This document shows positions 25,064 through 33,127 of a stretch of 64,000 nt of DNA, piece after piece. A model generated the notes under the pieces. The model saw only the letters and a program-made list of their open reading frames with translations, had not been told where the DNA came from and searched no databases. Position 1 is the first letter of the stretch; each line of letters starts with the position of its first letter. Made by a program: the position numbers and the translations under genes. Source of the DNA: PALSA-612 sp963765295 (GTDB lineage Bacteria > Actinomycetota > Thermoleophilia > Gaiellales > Gaiellaceae); the NCBI GenBank assembly GCA_963765295.1, contig CAVXVO010000005.1, positions 1,116,001 to 1,180,000 of the forward strand, given 5' to 3'.

Positions 25064-27508
25064 CTAGAGGTACTTGTTCGTCTCGAGCCAGCGGAAGGCG
25101 AAGAAGCCCCAGATCGGCGGCAGGTAGAACGTCGCCAGCCGATAGAGGATCACGGACACGAGTGCGGACTCCTGACTCATGCCCGCGGAGGTGAGCCCGA
25201 TCGTGAGGCCGTACTCGACGACACCGATCCCGCCGGGCACGGGGATGAAGCTCGAGAGGAGTGCGACGCTCTCGTTGATCAGCACGACCTCGCCGAACGG
25301 GATGTGGTAGCCGAGTGCACGGACGAACAGTGCGAGCGAGGCCGAGAACAGGAGCTCGGTCGCGATGTTCCCGAGGACGAGCAGGCGGAGCTTGTTCGAC
25401 GAGCGGAGCGCGCCCAGCGACTCCCGCACCTGCGGCCACCAAGTGCGTACGCGGCTCACGATCCCCCGGCGGATGCGGCCGACGAAGACGACCACGAGCA
25501 CGGTGACGATCAGCAGGCCGAGCAGGATCCAGAGCAGGTGCCCGGGGCCGCTGTCGCTCGAGGGTGCGCTCAGATTGAGGTCGACGCTCGACTCTCCGAA
25601 GATCAGGAGCACGACGATGATCAGGACCTGGATGACGTTGTTCGCGAGCGAGTCGATCGCCCCGGCCGACACGGCGGCCACGCCGGGCAGGCCCTGGCAC
25701 TGGAAGAAGCGGATGCTGAGCGCCATGCGCGCGATGCTCGAGGGCATGGCCAGGTTCAGGTAGCACGTGGCCAGCTGCTTCATGTAGACGGGGAAGAAGG
25801 GAAGTCGCGCGGCAATCGAGCCGAGCATGGCGACCGCCTGGGTCAGGCGCGGAACCTGCGCGAGGATGAAGCCGGCCACGATCCAGCCCCACTCGGCGCT
25901 CTGCAGGTCCTTCCGCACGAGCGACCAGTCGACGTCGCTGAAGCCGCTGTAGACGGCCGCCGCCGCCAGGACGAGGAGCGCGACCTGGATGATCGTCCAC
26001 CAGGTCATGCGGCGGAGCTTGATCAGCTCGGGGACCTCGGCTCCGACTGCGGCGGCGAGCTGCGTCCGCAGCTCGTCGATGTTGATCCCCGCCGCCTTCA
26101 CGCCCTTGCGGAGCGGGGTCGCGAGCGCCGCCGACTGCAGGTACGGGAGCAGCGCAGCGGCCTCCTCGGTGCCGAGCGCCTCGACGGCGACCGCGATCGC
26201 GCGGTCGGAGCCGGCAATCGCCGCCGTGGCTGCGAGCAGCTGCACCTTGTCCGTCTCCAGCTGATCGCGGCTCGGCGCCGCCGTCGCCTGGCCGAAGTCG
26301 AGCAGCCAGACCTCGCCGTCGGCGACCGCGACCGTCGACGTGTCGATCTGCCGGTGCGCGATGTCGGCCTCGCCGAGACGCGCCAGCATGCGCCAGGACG
26401 CGTGCAGCAGATCGTCGTCGAGCCCGTCCGCGCCCAGCTCCGCGATCGGCCGCGCGTCCCCGCGCAACACGAGCAGGGCGTCACGCTCGATCGTCTCGCC
26501 CGCCGTGACCACCTCGCGGCTCGCGACGCCCGCCCTGTTCGCGAGCAGCGTCACGAGCGCTTCGTGCTCCACGGCCTGGAGCCGGCTCAGCCCGAGCTCC
26601 GGACCGACGTCCCGGTACCAGATCATCCGGCTGAGCTTCGCGAGCAGCTGGTTGTCGTAGGCGTCTCGGCCGTACACCTTGACGAGCAGCGGCCGTCCGG
26701 ACGAGTCGTGGCCCTCGAACAGGACGATGCCTGCGGTCTGATGCTCGGCCGGCTCGAGGCGCTCGGCGTCGACACCCAGCTCGGCGAGCGCCGCCGTCAC
26801 GTCGGCGAGCCCCGGTCTCCCCGCCGAGGTCCCGTGGGCGAGCCTGACCGCTGCCGCCGCGACGAGCGCGACGAGGAAGCCCGCGAGGGTGCCGCTCGCG
26901 GTGGCGCCGTCGATCAGCAGACCGCCGACGACACCGAGGAGGAGGATCCAGTGGCCCGCCGTCCGGAACGGCCGGACCAGGTGCGGAGCGGCGACGAGGA
27001 TCACGGAGGCGGTCTCGGCGATGCGGAACGCCGGGAACGGCGGCGAGCCCGATGCGCCCTCGATCGCGGTGCCGACGGACGGCCAGTCGCCGATTGCGAG
27101 GCGCGTCACGACGAGCGCGACGACGGCGCCCATGATCAACGCCGCGAACGCCTGGAGAGCGACCACGTTCCTGCGCCCGATCGCCGCGGCGGCGACGAGG
27201 AGCATCGCCCACAGCCAGAGGAGGTCGTAGCAGACTCCCCAGATCGGATCGAGCCAGCCGGGGAAGTTGGCGAGAAAGGACTCGAAGGACTTCTCGAAGT
27301 CCGAGGGCGGGTAGGCGGCCGTCAGCAGCCAGAGGCCGAGCAGGCCGACCGCGAGCAGCAGGACGTCGGTCGCCCGGCGGGCGCGCGGCTCGTCTCGCGG
27401 GGCGGCATAGACACGGAACCCCCTGCGGAGCTTGGCCGCGCGCGCGTGCATCCCCGAGTCGACCGCCGTGGGAGCCGGAGCCCCGGCGCTCGGGGCACCC
27501 TCGGTCAT
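25064..27508 (-). CDS. Kinase-like plus LPG-synthase-TM flippase fusion membrane protein
   Basis: About 814 residues in three parts. The N-terminal 230 residues carry several membrane segments (DVLLLAVGLLGLWLLTAAYP onward). The middle, about 240-450, is a kinase-like domain with VLFEGHDSSGRPLLVKVYGR, LVTLLANRAGVASREVVTAG, a catalytic-loop-like AHRQIDTSTV and DFGQA. The C-terminal 330 residues are the multi-pass LPG_synthase_TM/UPF0104 domain (CYLNLAMPSSIARMALSIRF, NESVALLSSFIPVPGGIGVVEYG). Such proteins are thought to move or modify lipid-linked sugars or aminoacyl lipids. ATG 27506-27508 is preferred; ATG 27530-27532 is an alternative. It is one of three such domains within 12 kb. Confidence 0.8.
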   Translation of the reverse strand: MTEGAPSAGAPAPTAVDSGMHARAAKLRRGFRVYAAPRDEPRARRATDVLLLAVGLLGLWLLTAAYPPSDFEKSFESFLANFPGWLDPIWGVCYDLLWLWAMLLVAAAAIGRRNVVALQAFAALIMGAVVALVVTRLAIGDWPSVGTAIEGASGSPPFPAFRIAETASVILVAAPHLVRPFRTAGHWILLLGVVGGLLIDGATASGTLAGFLVALVAAAAVRLAHGTSAGRPGLADVTAALAELGVDAERLEPAEHQTAGIVLFEGHDSSGRPLLVKVYGRDAYDNQLLAKLSRMIWYRDVGPELGLSRLQAVEHEALVTLLANRAGVASREVVTAGETIERDALLVLRGDARPIAELGADGLDDDLLHASWRMLARLGEADIAHRQIDTSTVAVADGEVWLLDFGQATAAPSRDQLETDKVQLLAATAAIAGSDRAIAVAVEALGTEEAAALLPYLQSAALATPLRKGVKAAGINIDELRTQLAAAVGAEVPELIKLRRMTWWTIIQVALLVLAAAAVYSGFSDVDWSLVRKDLQSAEWGWIVAGFILAQVPRLTQAVAMLGSIAARLPFFPVYMKQLATCYLNLAMPSSIARMALSIRFFQCQGLPGVAAVSAGAIDSLANNVIQVLIIVVLLIFGESSVDLNLSAPSSDSGPGHLLWILLGLLIVTVLVVVFVGRIRRGIVSRVRTWWPQVRESLGALRSSNKLRLLVLGNIATELLFSASLALFVRALGYHIPFGEVVLINESVALLSSFIPVPGGIGVVEYGLTIGLTSAGMSQESALVSVILYRLATFYLPPIWGFFAFRWLETNKYL

Positions 27509-27608
27509 CCTCGATCGCCGCCCGTCGAGCATGCGTCACGCACGAGCAGGATTCTGACGCACAGCTCCCGACCGCGCCGACGAGGCCGCGGCGGACCGTG
27601 GAGCTGCC

Positions 27609-28829
27609 TCAGGCCGGCGCGGCCGTTTTCGTACCTCCCCCCTCGGGCGGGAACTCGGCGATCGTCTGCCGCCGGAAGACCTCGACGCCGAAGACGAGCA
27701 GCGCCGCGAACACGAGCACGGGAATCCACTCGGTCTGCGAGCGGGTCGGTGCCCAGAGCAGGAGCAGCAGGTAGAGGACGCCGACGACGGTGTAGACGAG
27801 GGCGACGTGCTCCCGGAACGGCGATGCGAGGTTGCGGCGGATCCAGACCGCCGGCCGCGTCGGCCCGGCGAGGATCGCGGCGAACACGAGGACGAGGCCG
27901 TAGCCGATCGCGGCCCAGGCGAGGTCGGACAGGAGGCTGGTTGCGATCAACCAGACCTGGCGGGCCGGTGAGTGGGTCCCGCCTCCGGTGGCGAGGGTGT
28001 CGATGATCATGTTCCCGGCCACGCGGCGGACGAGGAGGAGCACGACACCGACGACCGCGATGCAGACCCCGACGTTCCGCAGCGTGGGCCGCCGGTAGCC
28101 GCGGGCGAGGAAGATCGCGAGCGCGTAGAGCCCGAACACGGCGATGGCGAGGAACACGCTGAGCGCCTTGATCGCCCTCGCGCCGGTCTTGATCGCGTCG
28201 AGCTGGTTCTGCTTCATGAGCTCGATCCTGCCTGCGTCGGGCGGCAGCTTGGCCTCCAGCCTCTTGCCGACGCCGAACTGGTCGGCGAGCTGGATCAGCA
28301 CCGGTCTCAGATCGAGATAGACCACCCCCCCGTCCGAGGACACGTGCTGCGCCTTGCCGTCGATCACGCGGATGAAGGCCGCGTGGGCCGTGCTCACGGC
28401 GGTCGTGAACAGCTTCTGCACGCGCGGCCGCGAGAGCAGCGTGTTCGCCGCCTGTGTCGAGAGCTGGCGGAGCGCACCCGCGAGGGGCGCCGCAATTGGC
28501 TGCAGTTGCTTCGGCAGCCGCTCGCTCAGCGACTCGGACACGTTGACGTTGTTGTAGAGCTGGTCGACGAGGTAGACGGACAGGGCCCCTCTGACCTGGT
28601 CGTTCTCGAGCATCTTCGTGCTGGCGTTCGTGACCGCCGTCGTATCCAGCGCCTGGCGCTGGACCCAGACGGTCAGCGCCGAGGCGAGCCCGATCAGCGT
28701 CGCGACGGCGATCAGCACCCAGACCGTGATCCGCCGGCCGCGTGTCGTCGTGCCTTTCGCCGCCGCCGGTGCCGGGGCGGGCGGCGCCGGCGCGGGCGCT
28801 GCCGGTGCGGGAGCTTCGCCTGCGCTCAT
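27609..28829 (-). CDS. Multi-pass membrane protein with large extracytoplasmic loop
   Basis: A 406-residue protein. An Ala/Pro-rich N-terminus of 25 residues is followed by a membrane segment (TVWVLIAVATLIGLASAL), an external region of about 180 residues with DTTAVTNASTKMLENDQVR, YLVDQLYNNVNV and VSSDGGVVYLDLRPVL, then about five membrane segments. The pattern resembles uncharacterised actinobacterial integral membrane proteins. ATG 28827-28829 has AGGA upstream. Function unknown. It faces away from the sulfatase gene. Confidence 0.75.
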   Translation of the reverse strand: MSAGEAPAPAAPAPAPPAPAPAAAKGTTTRGRRITVWVLIAVATLIGLASALTVWVQRQALDTTAVTNASTKMLENDQVRGALSVYLVDQLYNNVNVSESLSERLPKQLQPIAAPLAGALRQLSTQAANTLLSRPRVQKLFTTAVSTAHAAFIRVIDGKAQHVSSDGGVVYLDLRPVLIQLADQFGVGKRLEAKLPPDAGRIELMKQNQLDAIKTGARAIKALSVFLAIAVFGLYALAIFLARGYRRPTLRNVGVCIAVVGVVLLLVRRVAGNMIIDTLATGGGTHSPARQVWLIATSLLSDLAWAAIGYGLVLVFAAILAGPTRPAVWIRRNLASPFREHVALVYTVVGVLYLLLLLWAPTRSQTEWIPVLVFAALLVFGVEVFRRQTIAEFPPEGGGTKTAAPA

Positions 28830-28927
28830 TCCTGGTCTCCTTCTATCTCGTCGGGAGCTGGACGGTCGGTCCCTCCCGGGCTGGACTGTCGTTCCGGTCG
28901 AGTGTGCCCCGGCGACTTCGATCCTCC

Positions 28928-28946
28928 CTCATCCCACGTGGATGAG
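28928..28946. promoter_or_regulatory. Inverted repeat upstream of the sulfatase gene
   Basis: CTCATCC and GGATGAG flank CACGT in the 177-base region between two divergent genes, 60 bases upstream of the sulfatase start. It has the form of a dimeric regulator site; there is no further evidence. Confidence 0.3.
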
Positions 28947-29006
28947 GCGCGTTCGACAGTCGCTTCGTAGCCTCGAGCGAAACACCGCCCCGCAGGAGGA
29001 AGACGC

Positions 29007-31364
29007 ATGCCAGAGCCGTTCAAGGGAACGATCAACGTCGATATTCGCGACTCCGAGCCGGACTGGTCGCCCTTCGAGCCACCGAAGGCGCCCGACGGAG
29101 CACCCAGCGTCGTCTACATCGTGCTCGACGACGTCGGCTTCTCGGCGATGAGCTGCTACGGCGGCCCGATCCCGACGCCGAACATCGACAAGATCGCGAA
29201 CGACGGGCTGCGCTACACCCAGTTCCACACGACCGCACTCTGCTCGCCCACGCGCTCGTGCCTCTTGACCGGACGCAACCACACCCGGAACAGCATGGCC
29301 TGCATCACCGAGGCGGCGATCGGATTCCCGAGCGCGAGCGGCACGATCCCGCCGGAGAACGGGATGCTCTCGGAGATCCTCGGCGAGCTGGGCTGGAACA
29401 CCTACATGGTGGGCAAGTGGCACCTCTGCCCGGAGGACGAGATGAACCTCGCCTCGACGCGGCGCAACTGGCCTACCGGCCGCGGCTTCGAGCGCTGGTA
29501 CGGGTTCCTGGGCGCGGAGACCAACCAGTGGTATCCCGATCTGGTCTACGACAACCACCTCGTCGACCAGCCGATGTCGCCTGAAGAGGGGTATCACCTG
29601 AGTGTCGACCTCACCGACAAGGCGATCGAGTTCGTCCGCGACTCGAAGTCGATCGCGCCCGAGAAGCCGTTCTTCCTCTACTACGCGCTCGGTGCCTGCC
29701 ATGCGCCGCACCACGTCCCGAAGGAGTGGGCCGACAGGTTCAAGGGCAAGTTCGACATGGGCTACGAGGCGATGCGCGAGGAGACGCTCGCCCGACAGAA
29801 GGAGCTCGGGATCGTCCCGAACGACACCGAGCTGCCGCCGATCAACCCGATCGGCACACCCGACGCTCGCACCGGCCCCGAGGGCAAGCCTTTCCCGATG
29901 GTTGACTTCACACGGCCGTGGGACTCGCTCTCGGACGATGAGAAGAAGCTCTTCTGCCGGATGGCCGAGGTCTACGCCGGGTTCCTCGCCCACGCCGACG
30001 AGCAGATCGGGCGTCTGCTGAGCTTCCTCGAGGAGTGGGGGTGGCGCGAGAACACGCTCGTGATGCTCGTCTCCGACAACGGCGCCTCGGGCGAGGGCGG
30101 CCCGAACGGCTCGGTCAACGAGATGAAGATCACGAACGGGATCCCCGACAACGTCGAGGACAACCTCCCGATGCTCGACGAGATCGGCGGCACGCAGACG
30201 TACAACCACTACCCCAACGGCTGGGCGATGGCGTTCAACACGCCGTTCAAGATGTGGAAGCGCTACGAGTTCAACGGCGGCACGAGCGACCCGTGCATCG
30301 TCTCCTGGCCGGCCGGAATCAAGCCCAGGGGCGAGGTCCGCGAGCAGTACCACCACGCGATCGACCTCGTACCGACCGTGCTCGACGTGCTCGGCGTCCA
30401 GACGCCCGAGACGATCAAGGGCCACGTCCAGAGCCGGTTTGACGGCGTCAGCATGCGCTCGAGCTTCGACGACGCAGAGTCGCCCTCGACGAGGACAACC
30501 CAGTTCTACGCGATGCTCGGCTCCCGGGCCATCTGGCACGAGGGCTGGAAGGCGGTCACGAACCACCCGACGATCTCCGGCTGGAGCCACTTCAACGACG
30601 ACGAGTGGGAGCTGTACCACACCGATGCCGACCGCTCCGAACTGCACAACCTCGCGAGCGAGAACTGGGACAAGCTCCGGGAGCTCCAGAACCTCTGGTT
30701 CGCCGAGGCAGGCGCCAATGGCGCCTTCCCGCTCGACGACCGGTCGGCGCTCGAGATCCTCACCACGCCCCGCCCCGTGCTCTCACCGGCGCGCGATCGC
30801 TATGTGTACTTCCCCGATTCCGCGGAGATCCCCGAGTCCCAGGCCGTCAACATCCGCAACCGCTCGTATGCCATCGGCGCGCTCGTCGACATCCCCGCCC
30901 CCGGTGCCGAAGGGGTGATCTTCGCTCACGGCTCGCTCTTCGGCGGGCACGCCCTCTACGTCAAGGAGAACCGGCTCCACTACGTCTACAGCTTCGTCGG
31001 CATGACAGAGCAGCATGTCGTCGCGACCGAGGACCTGCCCACCGGCGAGAACCTGATCCTCTCCGCGTCGTTCGACAAGGAGGGTGAGGATCCGCCGGGC
31101 ATCGCCACCGGGACGCTCTCGCTCTGGCACGCCGACGAGAAGGTCGGCGAGGCGAAGATCAAGACTCAGCCAGGCAAGTTCTCGATCGGCGGCGAGGGGC
31201 TCTGCGTCGGGCGCGACGGCGGCTCCGGCGTCACCCTCGACTACCCGGGCACCGCACCCTGGAGCTTCAAGGGCGGGACGATCCGGCGCGTCGCGGTCGA
31301 CGTCAGCGGCGAGCCGTACCTCGACCTCGAGCGCGAGGCCCACGCGATGCTCATGCGCGAGTGA
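29007..31364 (+). CDS. Sulfatase (arylsulfatase family)
   Basis: A 785-residue type I sulfatase. VVYIVLDDVGFSAMSCYGG holds the metal-binding Asp pair (residues 41-42), and CSPTR at residues 79-83 gives the formylglycine-modified cysteine followed by the expected S/P/T/R. Further active-site parts are MVGKWHLCP and VMLVSDNGASGEGG. It hydrolyses sulfate esters; the substrate is unknown. About 145 C-terminal residues beyond the catalytic domain (GVIFAHGSLFGGHALYVKEN and following) look like a beta-sandwich. No signal peptide is seen, so it may be cytosolic. The start is firm: GGAGGAAG precedes ATG 29007. No formylglycine-generating enzyme gene is nearby. Confidence 0.9.
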   Translation: MPEPFKGTINVDIRDSEPDWSPFEPPKAPDGAPSVVYIVLDDVGFSAMSCYGGPIPTPNIDKIANDGLRYTQFHTTALCSPTRSCLLTGRNHTRNSMACITEAAIGFPSASGTIPPENGMLSEILGELGWNTYMVGKWHLCPEDEMNLASTRRNWPTGRGFERWYGFLGAETNQWYPDLVYDNHLVDQPMSPEEGYHLSVDLTDKAIEFVRDSKSIAPEKPFFLYYALGACHAPHHVPKEWADRFKGKFDMGYEAMREETLARQKELGIVPNDTELPPINPIGTPDARTGPEGKPFPMVDFTRPWDSLSDDEKKLFCRMAEVYAGFLAHADEQIGRLLSFLEEWGWRENTLVMLVSDNGASGEGGPNGSVNEMKITNGIPDNVEDNLPMLDEIGGTQTYNHYPNGWAMAFNTPFKMWKRYEFNGGTSDPCIVSWPAGIKPRGEVREQYHHAIDLVPTVLDVLGVQTPETIKGHVQSRFDGVSMRSSFDDAESPSTRTTQFYAMLGSRAIWHEGWKAVTNHPTISGWSHFNDDEWELYHTDADRSELHNLASENWDKLRELQNLWFAEAGANGAFPLDDRSALEILTTPRPVLSPARDRYVYFPDSAEIPESQAVNIRNRSYAIGALVDIPAPGAEGVIFAHGSLFGGHALYVKENRLHYVYSFVGMTEQHVVATEDLPTGENLILSASFDKEGEDPPGIATGTLSLWHADEKVGEAKIKTQPGKFSIGGEGLCVGRDGGSGVTLDYPGTAPWSFKGGTIRRVAVDVSGEPYLDLEREAHAMLMRE

Positions 31365-31426
31365 CGGAGACGAGGACGTGAGCGACGGTCGGGCTCCGGG
31401 CGGACCGTGCTCGCGGAGCCGCCCGG

Positions 31427-32563
31427 CTAGCCGGCCTTCGCCGCCCGCTTGGCGGCCTTCTTCTCCTCCTTCTTGCGCTTTCGCTCCGCCTTCATCTCGG
31501 ACGCCTTGTCCTTCGCCTGCCCGTAGGACGAGCCCACGAGCTCCTTCCCGCCCGTCCAGCCGAAGACGAGCACGACGAGGATGAGCGCGAAGATCACGTT
31601 CCAGGCGGTCGTGATCAGCTGCTGCGCCGTCGAGTAGGCGACCGCCGTGTTCTGAGGAACGCCGCAGCACGTCTTCAGCGCGAGCGCGTTCGTGGCCTGG
31701 GTGACGCCGATCGCGCCGGGCGTGAACGACGTCATGCTCGCGAGCGACCCCGAGCCGGAGACCCACATGATCGAGTCGAACGTGACCGGGATCGCGAACG
31801 CGGCCAGGAAGATGCCGGTCACGATCAGCTTGCAGACCCACGCGAGGAACGAGGGCAGGAAGACCCACTCCATGTACTTCTTCGGCTGCGAGAGGATGAC
31901 GCCGCCCTGCTTGGCCTGCAGCCAGAGCTTCTTCACCTGGCGCCAGAACATGCGGCCGAGGACGACCAGCAGGACGGCGATCCCTGCGAGGAGGCCGACG
32001 AAGAACAGCGGGTGCGCCGTCAGGTTGCTGAAGTTCAGGTTGAACGAGTTCGGGACGGACAGGAACATGTAGAGGAAGACGAACGTCCCGGCGAGGGTGA
32101 AGAAGATCTTCTGGACGAGGTAGGCGGCGATCGACCCGGCGAGCGTCGCGGAGGGGATGATCGCGACGAACATGATCAGCGTCACGAACGTGCCGATGTT
32201 CGCCGGCAGGAAGCCGTTCATCGCCACGCCGACCGCGTAGGCCGTGAGGATCGGGGCGAAGACGACCTCGCCCGGGTAGGCGACCCGCAGGATCCCGTAG
32301 TACGAGAGGGCCGCGAGGACCGTATAGCCGAGCTGGAAGACCAGGGCGGCCGCGAGGTACCCCGCCGGGATCGCCTGCATCTGGTCCCAGAAGCTCTCGA
32401 TCCACCCCCACACGTCGACTCCGAGGGCGTTCAGGACGACGAGGAACAGCACGAGGCCGCCGATCCAGATGGCGATCCTGGTCATGCGCTGACGGCGCGA
32501 TCGCCGGAGCAGGGGCGAGGTCCCGCCCGGGCTCGGCACTCCAATCGCTCCCGTTTCGCTCAA
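31427..32563 (-). CDS. LPG-synthase-TM/flippase-like membrane protein
   Basis: A 378-residue multi-pass protein of the UPF0104/AglD family, without a kinase domain. About eight membrane segments include AVGVAMNGFLPANIGTFVTL and SMTSFTPGAIGVTQATNALA, the two conserved re-entrant-like motifs. The C-terminus is a Lys/Arg-rich cytoplasmic tail (AERKRKKEEKKAAKRAAKAG). TTG 32561-32563 has GGAG seven bases upstream; ATG 32483-32485 is a shorter option. A role in lipid-linked intermediate transport is inferred from the family only. Confidence 0.8.
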   Translation of the reverse strand: MSETGAIGVPSPGGTSPLLRRSRRQRMTRIAIWIGGLVLFLVVLNALGVDVWGWIESFWDQMQAIPAGYLAAALVFQLGYTVLAALSYYGILRVAYPGEVVFAPILTAYAVGVAMNGFLPANIGTFVTLIMFVAIIPSATLAGSIAAYLVQKIFFTLAGTFVFLYMFLSVPNSFNLNFSNLTAHPLFFVGLLAGIAVLLVVLGRMFWRQVKKLWLQAKQGGVILSQPKKYMEWVFLPSFLAWVCKLIVTGIFLAAFAIPVTFDSIMWVSGSGSLASMTSFTPGAIGVTQATNALALKTCCGVPQNTAVAYSTAQQLITTAWNVIFALILVVLVFGWTGGKELVGSSYGQAKDKASEMKAERKRKKEEKKAAKRAAKAG

Positions 32564-32661
32564 AGGACGACTCCCGCGGGACGTCGTGGTATGGACTCGC
32601 GCGGGATTCTGACACGGCCGGCAACCGGTCATTGTCCGAATGCCTGCGTAACGTCTCGTCG

Positions 32662-33123
32662 TTGAGCAACTGGCACCTGGTCGAGCGCCGCATGTCGAAG
32701 TTCCTGCGGGAGCCTCCGTCCGTTCGCGGAGCGGCAGGCACGATCGTCTTCGCGACGGCGGCGGTCGTGGTCGTCGGCGGCATCCTGATGCGCGTTCTCG
32801 ACCACAAGGAGTACTCGAACATCTGGATCGGCATGTGGTGGGCGATCCAGACGGTGACCACGGTCGGCTACGGCGACGTCACCCCGCAACACCTCTCGGG
32901 GAGGATCGTCGCAGCGTTCGTGATGCTCGAAGGGATCGCCTTCCTGGCCATCGTCACAGCTGCGATCACCTCGACCTTCGTCGCCCGTGCCACGGCCGAG
33001 CACGACGCCGCCGAGGCGCAGCTGGAGTTGACCGAGCATCAGCAGAACCAGGCCCGGTTCGACGAGCTCGACCGCAAGCTCGACCGTCTCGAGGCGGCTC
33101 TCCGCGGATCGGGCGAGAATTGA
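32662..33123 (+). CDS. Two-TM potassium channel
   Basis: About 153 residues. One membrane segment (GTIVFATAAVVVVGGILMRV), a pore helix and the K+ selectivity filter TVTTVGYGDVTP, then a second membrane segment (VMLEGIAFLAIVTAAITSTF) and a C-terminal charged coiled coil (HQQNQARFDELDRKLDRLEA), which probably sets the tetramer. It is a KcsA/Ion_trans_2-type channel. TTG 32662 is used; ATG 32692 (MSKFLREPP) is also possible. Four bases separate it from the next gene. Confidence 0.85.
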   Translation: MSNWHLVERRMSKFLREPPSVRGAAGTIVFATAAVVVVGGILMRVLDHKEYSNIWIGMWWAIQTVTTVGYGDVTPQHLSGRIVAAFVMLEGIAFLAIVTAAITSTFVARATAEHDAAEAQLELTEHQQNQARFDELDRKLDRLEAALRGSGEN

Positions 33124-33127
33124 CCTC

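Noticed and set aside
25304..28006. A 900-codon plus-strand open frame opposite the kinase-flippase gene
   Set aside because: Composition is typical of antisense frames in GC-rich genes, while the minus strand shows clear membrane and kinase motifs.
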